A stretch of 64,000 bases of DNA, from positions 55,855,670 through 55,919,669 of the forward strand of contig OZ025248.1 of NCBI GenBank assembly GCA_964019135.1. The letters are read 5' to 3'. The position numbers were made by a program, and so were the translations under genes. The DNA is from Arenicola marina. Lineage: Eukaryota > Annelida > Polychaeta > Arenicolidae. Below, piece after piece: positions 52,424 through 64,000 of this stretch; the stretch's first letter is position 1; each line of letters begins with the position of its first letter. Below the pieces are notes generated by a model. It was given only the letters and a program-made list of their open reading frames with translations, was not told the origin of the DNA and did not search any database.

Positions 52424-52825
52424 ATGTTATCATATATCATGTATCCGCCCTTTCTTTGTATGCGAGAAGTTTTCCTTTTAATTCATCGTGACCTAGGAAT
52501 AAAGAAATTTATAGGGGAGGAGGTCCACAACACCACAATACGATGCAGCCAGACAGGCCACTCGCTCAAGCAGGGGATGTGGGCGTCCGAACCGTCTGGA
52601 CACGCCCCTAGCTGGACCCCGTTAGTGCCACGAAGGATACGGGGCGACTTCTGGGCGTGGCCAGTGATCGAATCACCGATGGCTCACCTAGCTGGTCGTA
52701 AAGATCGGTTCTTCGCGCAGGAATTCTGCACGAAGCACGACGTTAACAAGCCATGGGAAAGCCTGCACTATAACATATTGTTGGAATGCTCCACGTCCTC
52801 TGAAAATGTGAATGGAGCAGTGTGA
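52424..52825 (+). CDS. Unassigned 133-codon open frame, possible 5' exon
   Basis: The frame starts MLSYIMYPPFLCM and ends SSENVNGAV. Its base composition (52510-52810) is more coding-like than its surroundings, with tryptophan and proline-rich stretches such as WAWPVIESPMAHLAG. I recognise no domain. It is the only sizeable frame between the repeat region and the TRP channel and could be an upstream exon. However, no donor within it fits the phase needed by the acceptor at 53199, so the link is unproven. AATAAA near 52911 could equally mark the end of a small gene. Confidence 0.25.
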   Translation: MLSYIMYPPFLCMREVFLLIHRDLGIKKFIGEEVHNTTIRCSQTGHSLKQGMWASEPSGHAPSWTPLVPRRIRGDFWAWPVIESPMAHLAGRKDRFFAQEFCTKHDVNKPWESLHYNILLECSTSSENVNGAV

Positions 52826-53198
52826 AATGAAGGGTGTGTCACCCGAGTGTACTTCAGTTACTGCCATGAGGAGCAGTCAGACAATTACTGCAGGGATGCA
52901 TCTACAATAAAGAGAGATTAGATGTCTATACGTTGCCCTATTCAGGCTGGTCTGTTGGCTGGGGATATGTTAATACTATCTGTCGACTTCTTCCCTTGAA
53001 TAAATATAGCTTAAAGTAGAGACATACGGATTTAGGGGATACACAGGAACTGAAATTTCTATGCTGTAACTGTAAAGATCATATAATAGTCTTTGAACAG
53101 TTAATTTATGATGCTGGTGAAATGAGATTTTTATTTATCATTATATCTTGAAATTATATAGTTGTTATAATAAATATTACAATATTCTTTTACTTCAG

Positions 53199-56100
53199 CG
53201 AGTCCAGATACCGCGGGCGTGTTAGATGGGGTGCATCCCAATGACCTAACATGCTTTTCCTTCCCTAACACCACCCACGGGGACACATCAACCATGGCAA
53301 CCAGCTCACCCCACCAAAGAGACATAGACTACAATAGGCAATCGTCATTTCACCGACAGGTTAATGACATATATATACCAATTAATACAGAACACATAAT
53401 ACTGTGCATGCCGCGAAAACTCGTTCATAAAATAATAATAATAACGTGAACAGCGGCGGATCTAGGGGAGATGGGGGGGGGGGGGTAGGGGAACTTGATC
53501 ATAGATTGTAAAAGACGGGCTTTCCAAAGAAATGCATTGGAAATAGACATTTTGTAGATGCAACCCAGAGGCGGATCCAAGAGGTTTAAGGGGATGTTAA
53601 AATCCTAGATTCGCCTCTGGTGTTTATATCACCTAGAAGAATTATCCGTGTATTGAAACCGCTTGTTTGGTGGCAGGTTTTGAAGAAGATGCGGCTATAC
53701 CGATTGGGACACCGTGAAGCGGAAGTGGAAGCGGTTGTCAGCCGCCTGGTGCAAGAATTGGGTGAACCAGGAAAAGCCCTGCTGTACGTTGTGGCACACA
53801 TCCGCAGTGAACCCAGGGTCAGTCTTCAGAAAGAGACATTGACATCATAGAGAGCGCCTGAGTGAATCTTTCATCATTTAACTAATACTTCAGCATCATC
53901 TTATACGGTTCTAACTAAGGTTCTGCTTAGTGTCACGTAAACTCAGACAGATATAATGCCTGCTTTAATGGGTGATGTGTCTAATAAATTCAATTGTCAA
54001 TGTTCACTTCTTGTTATATCTTGTTTGTTATATTAAAACCATTTAAATGCCTTCAAGCTCCTCATGTATATATATATATATAGAATATATATATACTGAT
54101 TCCTGTATGTCAGGTCCTAGAATACGTCAACGTGTTACTGCACAGTGGCGCGGGAACCAGCCAGGTCTCGGGCCGGAAGCTGTGGACGCCATTGCACCAT
54201 GGCGTGTTCCGGAACATGCTGGCGGTCAGCGCCCGGCTCCTGGAGCACGGAGCAGATCCGGATGCCAGAGATGTGGACGGCGTCAGGCCGTTCAACTTAG
54301 CCATGGCCAATGAGAACGACGAAATCGCTGCTCAGCTGCTGGACGTCACCCCACACCACACGTAATTAAAGACGATTGTGACAACGCAAGTTATCGCCCG
54401 TTGAGGAAATTCCGACGGTTGTCGTAATTTGAGATCAATATATGTCCCAAGTGGGGTGTTGACCCCTGTGACCCCTTGACTCATCTCTGTATGACCTGTT
54501 TTCGATGACCGTATGTACGCTAGAGCGATGACAATTCCAGATATAGTGAGGAAATGTGTGATTGAAAGCCCGACCACGATATATGGATATATTTCATTCA
54601 CGGAGCGAAGGAACTATGATGGGAAATTAAATGGAAGCAATAGTAAGCAGTTTCAAAGCTATCTCAGTCGCTTATACCCTGCTGGTCACTGCTAAATCAC
54701 AAACCATGTATATAGAGGAATGAAGCTTCCAGAAAAATTAGCCATAATAATTAAGGGACGAATTAGGAAAGAACTTCAATAACAAGCGGCGTTTGTTCCT
54801 CCCCCAGAGCCAGAGAAATGTTCTCATGCAGAGGGGACAAGTCATCCCTCTTCAGTTTCCAGCATCTCATAGTCTCTGGAATGCAGGTATATATATGCAT
54901 AGACATACACGTGAAAGCAACGCCAATGGAATTGATGTTGCTCGCATTAAATCTGTCTAATGTCTAACATACTTATATATATTTATAAGAATGTGTTTTT
55001 TAGTCACGCTGTTGCATAATTTTCAGTAATTCAGTAATAAGTCGAAAGCATGAATAAATAGTTGCGCCTCGATCCGTCATAAAGCTACTATTCTGTTGGT
55101 ATTTACAGCTATTCATTTCAAAACAACTGACACTAAGTTTTGTTCTTGTCACCAGAAGACCACATTAGCTTTGCTGGATTGCATGATTGATGAGCTTGGG
55201 GAAAATGACCTTCATCGTGTTCACTACGACCTTCTGGAGGCCGATGAAGCAGGGCGGCCACCAAACCACCCAATGTTTAACCGAAAGGCTAAATCTTGTC
55301 TCTTCATGATAGCTGTTTTGGGCAACAAGGTACCATCGCGACTATTTATTATCAGACGCCCTGCTCGCTCCTTTCCGCCACGGCTCACCGCAGACATATG
55401 GTGAGCGACAAGCTCCCAGCGACATTGTTGACACATCCAATGCCGCTGCTTCATTTTATATGTATTGATATCAATTTCTGCCTTCCATCGACTTCGCCAT
55501 ATCAGGTATCGATCTCCCGGTAGAACGTGTTCCGCTTGTATGCTGTAATCCCTATACCCCACGTCAGATGTAAACCATCAGTATTATCCTTCATTCGCGA
55601 AAATTGAAAATGAATGTCATCGAAGACATATTCCAAGTTTGGCATCAATAACACCAGTTTAGCATTTACCGTCATACATCTACCGTAGACCTACCGGACG
55701 AATTCGCTTGCCGTTGAGGTCAAAAGTGAGGTTGGCAGTTACGCGGGGCAGAAGTGATGTGGGGAGCGAGCTCCCGCTGCTACCAGAGTGATCATGTATC
55801 AGTCTGACGTAGTCTTGGATGCGCTCTTTTTGGCTGCAATCGACCGCGGTCGCACCCCATACTGTACGACAAACATCAAGTTGATTTGGATTTGAACTTG
55901 GCGGATTGGTCAAGGAGGCAAACAATTTTAAACCGGAAGTTGGGTTAGTTGACGTGCGAGATCAGTCCCGCAAGATAATATTAAACCAGGACGACGATTA
56001 TTCTGAAATACGTGCGGATACCCCGTAAGTATCGATGCGTACTAATTATCCTTTATTTATGAATAGTTGACACCGTGTAGATTGTGCTGTTATTTCCAAA

Positions 56101-59100
56101 GTGGGGATACTTAATTATTTAATGGTTATGCAGGCAACAGATGAAATTCCCATGTCGTTCCATAGCGAGTTAATTCAGAGTGAGCAAAATTGTACGCGGC
56201 GACCGACAGTGATGCGGAACTCGACCCTGCGCAGTAGCTCCGCGCCGTTCGGATGTCTGGCGCAAGAGGTAGCCGCACGCATTCGCAATTCGACTCGCTC
56301 GCCATGTGGCACCAGTTTTCTTACGCGGCAATCCAAGGCCGCAGTTACGCAAAGCTAACTACCGGTTACCCAGCCGGTTATTCGTACAAACCGCAGCATT
56401 ATGCGTAGCTATGCATAGCTGCGACAGAGATACTGATAATTATTTATTCAACAAACGTTTGCCACAATACCCTTGCTCATTCTTAATTCTCTAAATATAC
56501 ACCCTGCGTATTGGGTGTTATGCTTTAATTGGTATACTCCTCACAATTTTAAATGGAATTGATTACACCTATTTAGTTTTTGCAGGAAAAAATGGTCCCG
56601 ACGCCCGAAGTACACACAGGCGGCGGAAGAGGGGAGGCCGCGGGGGCACTGCCCCCCACCCAATAATTTAATCGGGGGGTGGCCCCACCCCCCACCCCCA
56701 ACGATCCAATGTTCCGCCGCCTATGGTACAGACGGAAATCCCAAAGCGTTGGACTAACTTTGTATGCATATTACCGTGGTGCCAATAATCGGTCGAAGAG
56801 ATAATCTACCCTGATGTGCCCCTTGTTTATGACAGGCGTCCTTCTTATTTTGCCAAATGTGTATTGCAGACTTTGGTTTATCACGATGTGGTGCGGCTCA
56901 TGATTCGAAGAAAATGGAAAGATTACGCAAAGTGGCGGTTTCAGTGAGTATGACTTTCCGGTACATATTCAAGCGGACCCAGGATTTTATTTCCAGGGTG
57001 GGGGTGGGAGTGCGGGGTGGGGGGAGGCGGGTAAGTTAAACGTTAATGTTAATTCAACTTTATATGTCGGTTTTGGACTTGAACCGCCTGCCGTTAAAAG
57101 TCCATTAGGAAAAAGAGATTATAGCGGGGAGGGTACGCCCTCTGAATCGCGAATCCCCAAGAATTGGGGAGAGAAATATATCGAATCTGCAAGATTAGGA
57201 CATTTTAAAGCCGGGCGCGAGAAACATTGGCGGACTGTTAAAACGGATCGCGGTATATAGGCAAAGACTCTTCGCGTTGAACCTGGAACTGTACGGATAA
57301 CGATCCCCAAATATTGCCAATAGCTGATCGCGAATCTCCAAGAATTCCTGGATGCCAATCGTGGAGATTGGAAAAGGTACCCCCTCACCCCCCACCCCCT
57401 CATTATATGTGGCACAACGTACAAATTTTACGATTTAGTGCTTGCTCTGATTCAGGTTGAACGCCCTGTTCTATCTGCTGAAACTGTTCGCGCTGACGTA
57501 CAGCCTCGTGGTCGCCGTGGATACTGCCGACCCCACATTCTATGACAACGCCCTCCAGGTATCGCGCGCCGCCATGGAAACTGTAGGATTCGGACTTGTG
57601 GCTGTCGACTTCCTCATAGAACTCAATCAGCTCAGACAGTGAGTTGTCTTGGATGAGACTTATTTGTTTGCATGTACAACATTAAATGACTCTCGAGGTT
57701 GTGATGCATAGCTAGTTCCCTTTTCTTGAAACTTACTTCAATGAAGAAATGACTTTAAACAATATATAGACAAGTGCGTCATAGAACACTAGTTAGACGC
57801 TTTGGGTTCTAACACACGTTTATAGGCGAATTTTGTGACGCAATATCTTTAGCCGCATCCAGGGAAAATAGATGCAGTGACTTGTTATAACACATAATAA
57901 AATCAGTACACCTGTACAGTAAAGTGCCCTGCTTACAGTTTATAATATGCATTTCACACAAAAATTCATACCTTCATCTGCATCTTATCTTGACCACAAG
58001 AGTCAGATTCATATGTAGCCCGGGCCACTCCCTCGTCTTCATCGCGCTTTTTCTTTCGGCGACAGAAATGGTTTGGACTACTTTCGAGACCCGTTCAACT
58101 GGATGGATTTGCTGTCCGTGCTGACCTTGCTCGCTACCGTGCCGCTCCGATTCCTCAAACAATCAGCTCAATGGGTCACTTTCTCGTTGGGATTTTTGCT
58201 GCTAACAGTTCGCATATTCAAGTACGCCGCCGTCTTCAGGTAAACTGCTTCCTTCCTTTTAATGGTCGTCCTGAAGACAGCAAAAACCGAATATATGCAA
58301 ATTATTATAATTCGTAATTATCGTTTATATCCTATAGATAGGGCGTGGGGTCGTCGGGGGTGGGGGAGGGGGGGATACCGCGGTAAAGCCCGTTTTTTGC
58401 CTCATAACCTTAACATACACTGTAAAAGTTGGGTTCTCCGAGCATCCCCACTCCCGTCGTAAGTTTTCAGAGAGCCCCTTTGCAAATTCCTAGATCCGCC
58501 GCTGCGAAGTCCATTTATAAGTATACAAGCGGTGTTTCACGTTAGACACGTATTGGTGGAGTTTGAATCCGTGTACACATTTCCCATTGTGTGGCAGGCA
58601 GACAGGATGCTACGTACAGATCTTGTGGAAGATAGTCTCTGAGGACATCGTCCAGTTCCTCGTCATGTTCGCCATCACCCTGCTTGCGTTCAGTGGCGCC
58701 TACGTGTTGGCGCTTCGGTTCGCGGGGCCGCTTCACGAGCAGACGCAGACAAGGTTGGTGCCAAGCTTTCCGGCGCCCGTCCAATAGCATAGAACATCAG
58801 ATTTTTATCTTTTAAATTTATTGTATTAAAAAATTTGGCGGACGCGGGCTCCGTCAGATCGAAATCACTATAATAATGTCCCGCAAGGTGGCGTTTCAGT
58901 CGGTGAATATACCTCTATCGCAAGATATTACTCATGCGGTTAACGTCAGTGTATATACGTTACTGCATTAAATATTAACTTTAACTATAATACTATTTGA
59001 ATAGAACATATATATTTATAAGTACAGTAGCTAGGAAAAAAATGTTAGACTGGATATGCAGTTCTATAGTAGTGTACCGACAATACCGTCGCGACAATAT

Positions 59101-61004
59101 GCATAAAGGCTATTTCTGTGCGATATTATTTGCAGTTCCTTCTGGGCTGTCATGCTTGTTGGTGTGCGAACCTTGATAGAAGCAGAACCTGTTGTTGTCT
59201 ACACTGGGGACAACTGGACTGGGTGAGCTTGGGGTCGCATTTTCGAATTTGACACTTCGAGTAGTTTATATAGGTTTAATGTGCGGTATAGCTAGTGTGC
59301 CACAATTAGTAAAACTCATAGCAAAAAATAAATTACAAGAAACCTTTCTTGCACTGAAATGGTCAGTGAAGACGAAACGTTTCTTCTTGGAATAAATGTT
59401 ATTTAATTTCCTAATTTTTTCTCTTCCTTCTTTCTGTCCACTGCCCTGTTCCTGGTATGCTTCATGGAATTCCCACAGCGGCGTGTTATGCACAGTGTTG
59501 ATGGCGGTCTACTTGATGTCTTGCATCGTCATCCTGCTAAACATCCTCATAGCTCAACTCAGCGACACATACCAGAAGATCCAGAGTGACGCGATGCGCG
59601 GAGTGGAGCTCCACAGAGCCTGGATAGTCAGCCGAGTCGACATGAGCACCCTCTGTCGGGGACAGGTAAACTACAAACATATCATACAGTGCTATCACTA
59701 TGCGGTATCGCCTAACCACGACCACCCCGGCCGCCATTAAAAAAACAACGCAGCAAGCTACTGTTGCCGGGTAGTCTGAGCGGTTTTCGGCATTTAGTTT
59801 ATTTATGTTAATTTGGTGCTGGGTTTCGCGGGCCTCCGGTCTAAATAAAAGACCTAGAATGTCTACTCCCCTCCTAGCTTGCTAGCTAGAAACCCGTCCT
59901 TTCGCAACGCCGCTGACTGACCACAGGTGCCTCAATCGTGGGGGGGGGGGGGGGCGGCTTCACACATAGACTCTATGTCATACACATCTATGTCATAGAT
60001 CTATAAAGCCGTGGCATTTTGTTGACGAAATCGACCGATGTTGTTCGGGCTGAGTTTTCTGGCTGCAAAATGCTTTTCCTACCTTCTTTCTTTATATGAC
60101 ATATGTGTGAAGCCGCCCCCTCCCCCCTCCTGCCCCACCCACCCACGATTGAGGCACCTGTGGACTGACTTAAAACAGAGGCGGTGACATCACCGCTATA
60201 GTTGCTATAGCAACGCACGTGAAGAAAACTACAGTTCGGTGCAAAAGTATGGATACCTGGGATACCAAAAGTGTATCCGGAAAACAGCCGAACAACACCC
60301 CCTCCACCCCGTAACACTTTGATCGAGAGACAATACACACAACAAGTATTTGCTTCCTATACTTCCAGGGGTACAGAGTCTCGCGTTTCGTCTCCAGCGA
60401 GGACATCCGAGATCCCAAGCGTCTGCTACAAAATCAAACGGGGTCTAAGGTATCGGAAAATACGGAGGAGTTGCGGGCAATCAGGGAACTTCTGGAGACG
60501 CAAAGTCTGAATCTGCGGACGATAAAAACTAAGCTAACACGACAGGAATATGCCATCGTCAAAATGAGGTAAGCAGGCGATAATAATCATGCAGATCGTA
60601 TATAAAAATGATAATATATGACATATATGCCTGAATATATATTTAAGGCATACAATTAAATGTCTCAGATTTATATATTCCAGTTGATATCGAAAGTGTT
60701 CAAATAATTGACATCCATATACTCTAGCTGCCAGACCCACCCGTATCGAGGGTCGGAATCAGGGGCAACCAACATATTTCGCGTTTGCTCTGCGGCGATC
60801 GAATTAAACTTATAGTTTCTGCAGCAAGTTTTGAAATCGTTGTTGATCGTCGTTAACTGAATAATTGAACCTGTATTATGTTTAATGTCACATCTTTCTG
60901 TGGCTCCATATAGAGAAGATATCCAACGCCTGAGTCCAGGAAGCCATTTACCGTTGGATATTGGCGGAGATACGAGTGTGAAACAAAGACGACAAAGTTA
61001 CTGA
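53199..61004 (+). CDS. TRP-family cation channel with ankyrin repeats (TRPA/TRPV-like), 13 exons
   Basis: Exons: 53199-53359, 53677-53817, 54114-54361, 54832-54886, 55156-55329, 56870-56943, 57456-57638, 58066-58239, 58598-58753, 59136-59222, 59479-59665, 60369-60568, 60914-61004. Phases agree throughout. If translation starts at ATG 53294 (ACCATGG context, in-frame stop upstream at 53171), the product is 611 residues; an upstream coding exon is possible. Exon 3 holds ankyrin-type sequence (TPLHHGVFRNMLAVSARLLE, HGADPDARDVDGVRPFNLA). Then come RKWKDYAKWRF and six membrane segments: S1 LNALFYLLKLFALTY, S3 FNWMDLLSVLTLLATVPLRF, S4 WVTFSLGFLLLTVRIFKY, S5 QFLVMFAITLLAFSGAYVLA, pore FWAVMLVGVRTLIEAEP, S6 LMSCIVILLNILIAQLSDTY. 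A TRP-box-like helix follows (MRGVELHRAWIV), then a charged coiled-coil tail. The N-terminal ankyrin stack is unusually short. Subfamily and gating stimulus cannot be inferred. Confidence 0.86.
53450..53610. repeat. Transposon-end fragments (GCGGCGGATCTAGG) in TRP intron 1
   Basis: CAGCGGCGGATCTAGGGG at about 53450 and CAGAGGCGGATCCAAGAG near 53568 flank a G run. A reverse-oriented relative, CCTAGATCCGCCGCTG, lies at about 58490-58505 in another intron of the same gene. These look like termini of one DNA-transposon family; no interior is identifiable. Confidence 0.4.
55375..55445 (-). mobile_element. Helitron-related fragment in TRP intron 5
   Basis: Read in reverse it shares GGATGTGTCAACAATGTCGC, then TGGGAGCTTGTCGCTCACC and ATGTCTGCGG with the Helitron copies at 7027-7983 and 12363. 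No terminus is preserved. Confidence 0.45.
56619..56727. mobile_element. Short GC-rich TIR element in TRP intron 5
   Basis: AGGCGGCGGAA at the left and TTCCGCCGCCT at the right are perfect 11-bp inverted ends of an approximately 108-bp element with G/C-rich interior. It is typical of a small MITE. Confidence 0.55.
59921..60163. mobile_element. Fold-back MITE with 5-bp target duplication in TRP intron 11
   Basis: CCACAGGTGCCTCAATCG at 59921 is the exact inverse of the sequence ending at 60163. The inverted arms continue imperfectly through a G/C run to GGCGGCTTCACACATA. ACTGA directly flanks both ends, a perfect 5-bp target duplication. Length is about 243 bp, non-coding. Confidence 0.8.
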
Positions 61005-61120
61005 ACGATCCATGATTTTGTTTAAATATTTCTATAACATTATAGATTTTAATATTCTTTAGAATTGTGTATAACAATGTTTCATGGGTAACTTGTATGT
61101 ATGTAATGTCCCCGTGTAAA

Positions 61121-61126
61121 AATAAA
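61121..61126 (+). terminator. Polyadenylation signal of the TRP-like gene
   Basis: AATAAA lies about 117 bp after the stop codon at 61002-61004, on the same strand. Confidence 0.65.
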
Positions 61127-61946
61127 ATGGTTGAAAATTATAAAGGTCTGATATTTGTGTGCGTTGAAAATCTGTTCTCAATCGTAGAACGCCGGATACG
61201 AATGAGAGCCCGCTAAATACAGAACCTGAGTCCGAATAAAACGCTAGGACACGTACGTTGGGACATAATAAATGAACATAAACCACAGACGTCCAATCTT
61301 AATTGTTAAGTTAAGTGTTAAGTGTTAAGGGGAAGTATAACCGACCCATCGGTACGGGTTGTAGAAGCCAGTTCCCGCCGTAAGGACAGTGCCAATGAGA
61401 CACTAGCGGGTGATGGCGTACATGTGCATGTAAATACAGGCCGGCAGATACGGAGAGGTTTCTAGTGTCGGCTGACAAACCATCTAAACTTACGTTAGGA
61501 ACATTAAACTAATGGCTGGGTTGCGGTGGGTGAGGATGGTGTGGGTGGGTGGGGTGGGGGTGGGGGGGGGGGGGGCGCTTGGATAGGTGCCGAGCCTTGT
61601 GACATGTAATGGTAGGGCCACGAACACCTTGTTCATCTCATGTTACACGATCCAGCCCATATATACGCATAAGTGTAATAGGATATATCCTGAAGCTAAC
61701 ACGATTGAGTGAATGTCAATGAATGTCAATGAACTAACCAAAAGGAGAAAGATTACATTTAAAGAAAAGAACAGTAAACAATAAATACCTTCATTGGAAT
61801 GTCTCGCACATTCTATATCTTGCGGGGAACGGACCGCAATCTTTGGCAACTTACAGCTTGCACAAATATACAAATATTAATTACTGTCCCATAAGTATGA
61901 TTACCTGATTACACGCAATACAGCCTCATTTTCCTGCTGTTAGATC
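61127..61946. other. Gene-free flank with G-rich low complexity
   Basis: No gene supported. A GGTGGGTGGGG-type tract with a long G run lies at about 61515-61576. Confidence 0.5.
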
Positions 61947-62196
61947 GGGGCCGGCCCGGTAGCTCAGTGCGCTAGAGCACTCGCATTGTACCTAATCAGC
62001 CTAACGGCACGTGGATCGGAGGTTCGCGCCCCTCTGTGGCCATATCTGCGTGGTCGCAGGATAAAGATCCCATGTCTTTCTTCGCAAGAGTAGGGGGTCG
62101 TACCCGAGGACACGGCCCCACTCTCCCTTCATTCTCCCATTGACGCGATATGACCAAAAGTGGTTCAAGCGTCCTGAATATACAACCAACCAACCA
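61947..62196 (+). mobile_element. tRNA-derived SINE, near full length
   Basis: The head has tRNA promoter boxes: TAGCTCAGTGCGCTAGAGC (A box) at about 61960 and GGTTCGCGCCCC (B box) at 62021-62032. A tRNA-unrelated body follows (GTCGCAGGATAAAGATCCCA, CCATTGACGCGATATGACC). The 3' end is a short ACCAACCAACCA repeat. A truncated copy lies at 26899-27101. The tRNA head has extra bases between the boxes (61985-62010), so it is not a functional tRNA gene. Confidence 0.85.
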
Positions 62197-64000
62197 TTTA
62201 AAAACCTGAACAATATCACCGGCTTGTTGCCTTGCAGTAAATACTGCATGCATCAGCAGTGGCGGCTTTGTTTCCCAGTGGGAGTTCAACAAGCAATCTC
62301 CTGATCTCTAGTCAGCCACTCTACGTACCTAGCGGTAGCCGACATCCCTCTAGCCGAAGCCACTAGAAATGGTTTGATTCACTACTACATAGTAGTAATC
62401 TTTTGGATAAATATCTTTGATATACCTACTAGTGGTAACTATGTTTCGCAATAAATGCATTTATCACATGCTAAAAGTAGAAAATGAAGAATTTTTGCAA
62501 TCGTGACTCAAGAAAGCCTTAATTTCAGGTTTATAAGTCCCCGGGGGGGAAAATACATTGCTGTGGGCCGTAGGGGGGGTCACACGGTAAAGCCCCCCCC
62601 CCCCCCCTGTTTCACCGCCAAAATACACTAATTAAGTCAGGGCGTTTTACTGCCGCTCGATCGGGGTATTTTTTGGGGGCAACCCGCTCTAAGAACGCAC
62701 ATTTTCAGAGCCCGTTCTCATTCTCAGGCATCCAGGCACCCGCGGACCAATATTTGTATAATAGTGCCCCCTCTCTCCCCCCTCCCTCTTCAGGGAGTTA
62801 ACATCGCGCTGGCCGTACGTGGTGCCAGGCACTCTCTGCCTTCGACTTATTCCGCTAGGGCTCCATTAAAATATTTCTGTCTGCCTACTTCCTTCTTGCA
62901 TTTTCAGAATCGCTCGCCAGGGCGGCGCTGCGCAAATTGATAGGGAAATTGGGTCGCGCATTACTACAAATTAGCGTTGGGGATAGCCTAATCCTAACAA
63001 CACACGCTATCAGGTGATGAAAAGAAAGAGTCCAGTCCCAATTATAACTTATATAATTTTTTGCTATATTAAATACACAGAGGTCGTTATTTTTTTATTT
63101 TTTTAAATTATAATGTCGCAAGAAATTACAGATAATTCTACCGTTTTTGAAGAATTTCGAAATTTGCCCCCGGCCGACAGCAGCGGTAAAAGCGTAGCGC
63201 CCCCGAGCGGGGAGCTTGAGTGGCACTGCGCAAATCGATAGACTTAACTTATCTCATAACGGTCCCACATTCAAAATGGTATAGGCTGAGTATGTTGCTG
63301 TTGTACGTCAGTTGTTTTATCTATCAGTCTTGAAAATAATTATTCTGCAAGAAATTATAGCTGATTTGACCGGTCTGAGCGGACGAAAGGAGTTGGTTCA
63401 GCGAATTATGGCTGATTTCGGTAATTATGCGCCAAAACCGGATGTGAGCAGTGATTGGTTGGAATTTTTGTCCGCCAGTGAAATTTGAAAGTTAGCGCGA
63501 GTGCAGCAGGAGCGAAACTGCAGCAGCAGGGACAACAACGTCTAGACAGTTTTGGAGTGTGAGTGTAAACTTTACGTGTACGTACATTCATTCATCGGCG
63601 ATCACATTCATCTGACATTTCTCTAGACCTACCATGTAGAGATTATGTAACGTGTGTCCAATATTTGTGACGACAAAGGCGACAGCTTCAGAATGAGTTG
63701 GAGAGTAAATATGGTCTTGGGCCTTGGCCTGGCCCTGGGCACTGCCACTGTGGAGTCTGTGCCTGCTGACAGTGCTGTGTGTCGGTGACTGGGGACGGTG
63801 AGCGGCCGTGAGTTGAACGCGAAAGCTGAAATAACTGGAAACAAAAATAAGCTTGAAATGATTAGGTTTGACATGTCTTTCGTTCAGGGGAGGTCACATT
63901 GAGTCAGTGACAGTGCCAGTGCTCAGTTGACAGGTTGAGTGCTATTCTCAAAACGGAAACTCTCCGGACATCGCAATTTGCGAATTATTTGTTTACTCTA
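62197..64000. other. Right-edge region, repeats, no gene supported
   Basis: Around 62540-62700 CGCCAAAATA, GCGTTTTA and GGGGGCAACC resemble in reverse the GCGGATTTTGGCGGTGAAA segment at 26530-26650. At 62790-63230, and weakly at 63340-63370, there are pieces of the family shared with 11640-12360 and 48845-49335. A C run lies at about 62587-62601. The last 600 bp show no recognised exon. Confidence 0.45.

Noticed and set aside
54332-54601. Minus-strand frame with a hydrophobic stretch opposite TRP exon 3
   Set aside because: It overlaps the ankyrin exon of the plus-strand gene and continues into intron without splice signals.
61950-62035. Functional tRNA gene
   Set aside because: A and B boxes are present but spacing and the acceptor/T stems do not fold as a tRNA, and a SINE body follows; a second copy confirms a SINE.

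Overview
This is a window of animal nuclear DNA. Genes are split by GT-AG introns, untranslated and intergenic sequence is AT-rich, and there are many MITEs, a Helitron, a LINE, tRNA-derived SINEs and minisatellites. The gene set (NOX, VTA1, a beta-1,4-galactosyltransferase, TFG, FAAP100, a TRP channel) and the repeat load fit an invertebrate such as a lancelet or another invertebrate deuterostome. That assignment is inference; no species-diagnostic sequence was identified.

Layout, left to right. (1) 1-1397: a 14-bp minisatellite, probably inside an intron of a NADPH oxidase gene whose first two coding exons lie on the minus strand at 2102-2983; the rest of that gene is off the left edge. (2) 3.0-13.5 kb: gene-free and transposon-rich, with a 5'-truncated LINE that has a 13-bp target duplication, a Helitron with both ends, a second Helitron 5' end, and a fold-back repeat. 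(3) 13590-17144 (+): complete VTA1, 7 exons, with a partial duplicate of its last exon in intron 6. (4) 20468-24608 (-): complete beta-1,4-galactosyltransferase, 6 exons. (5) 24.6-33.5 kb: gene-free and repeat-rich. (6) 33575-37378 (+): TFG, 7 coding exons. (7) 40110-48818 (-): complete FAAP100, 7 exons, convergent with TFG; its first two introns are packed with DNA transposons. (8) 48.8-53.2 kb: repeats and a pair of inverted minisatellites. (9) 53199-61004 (+): a TRP-family cation channel of at least 13 exons. (10) 61-64 kb: a SINE and repeats.

The genes do not form a shared pathway. VTA1 acts in ESCRT/Vps4 membrane remodelling, TFG in ER-exit and early secretory traffic, the galactosyltransferase in Golgi glycan synthesis, FAAP100 in the Fanconi core complex, NOX in superoxide production and the TRP protein as an ion channel. 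Every exon junction was read by hand, and intron phases agree along the full length of the VTA1, galactosyltransferase, TFG and FAAP100 models. In the TRP model they agree from exon 1 onward, but its N-terminus is uncertain.
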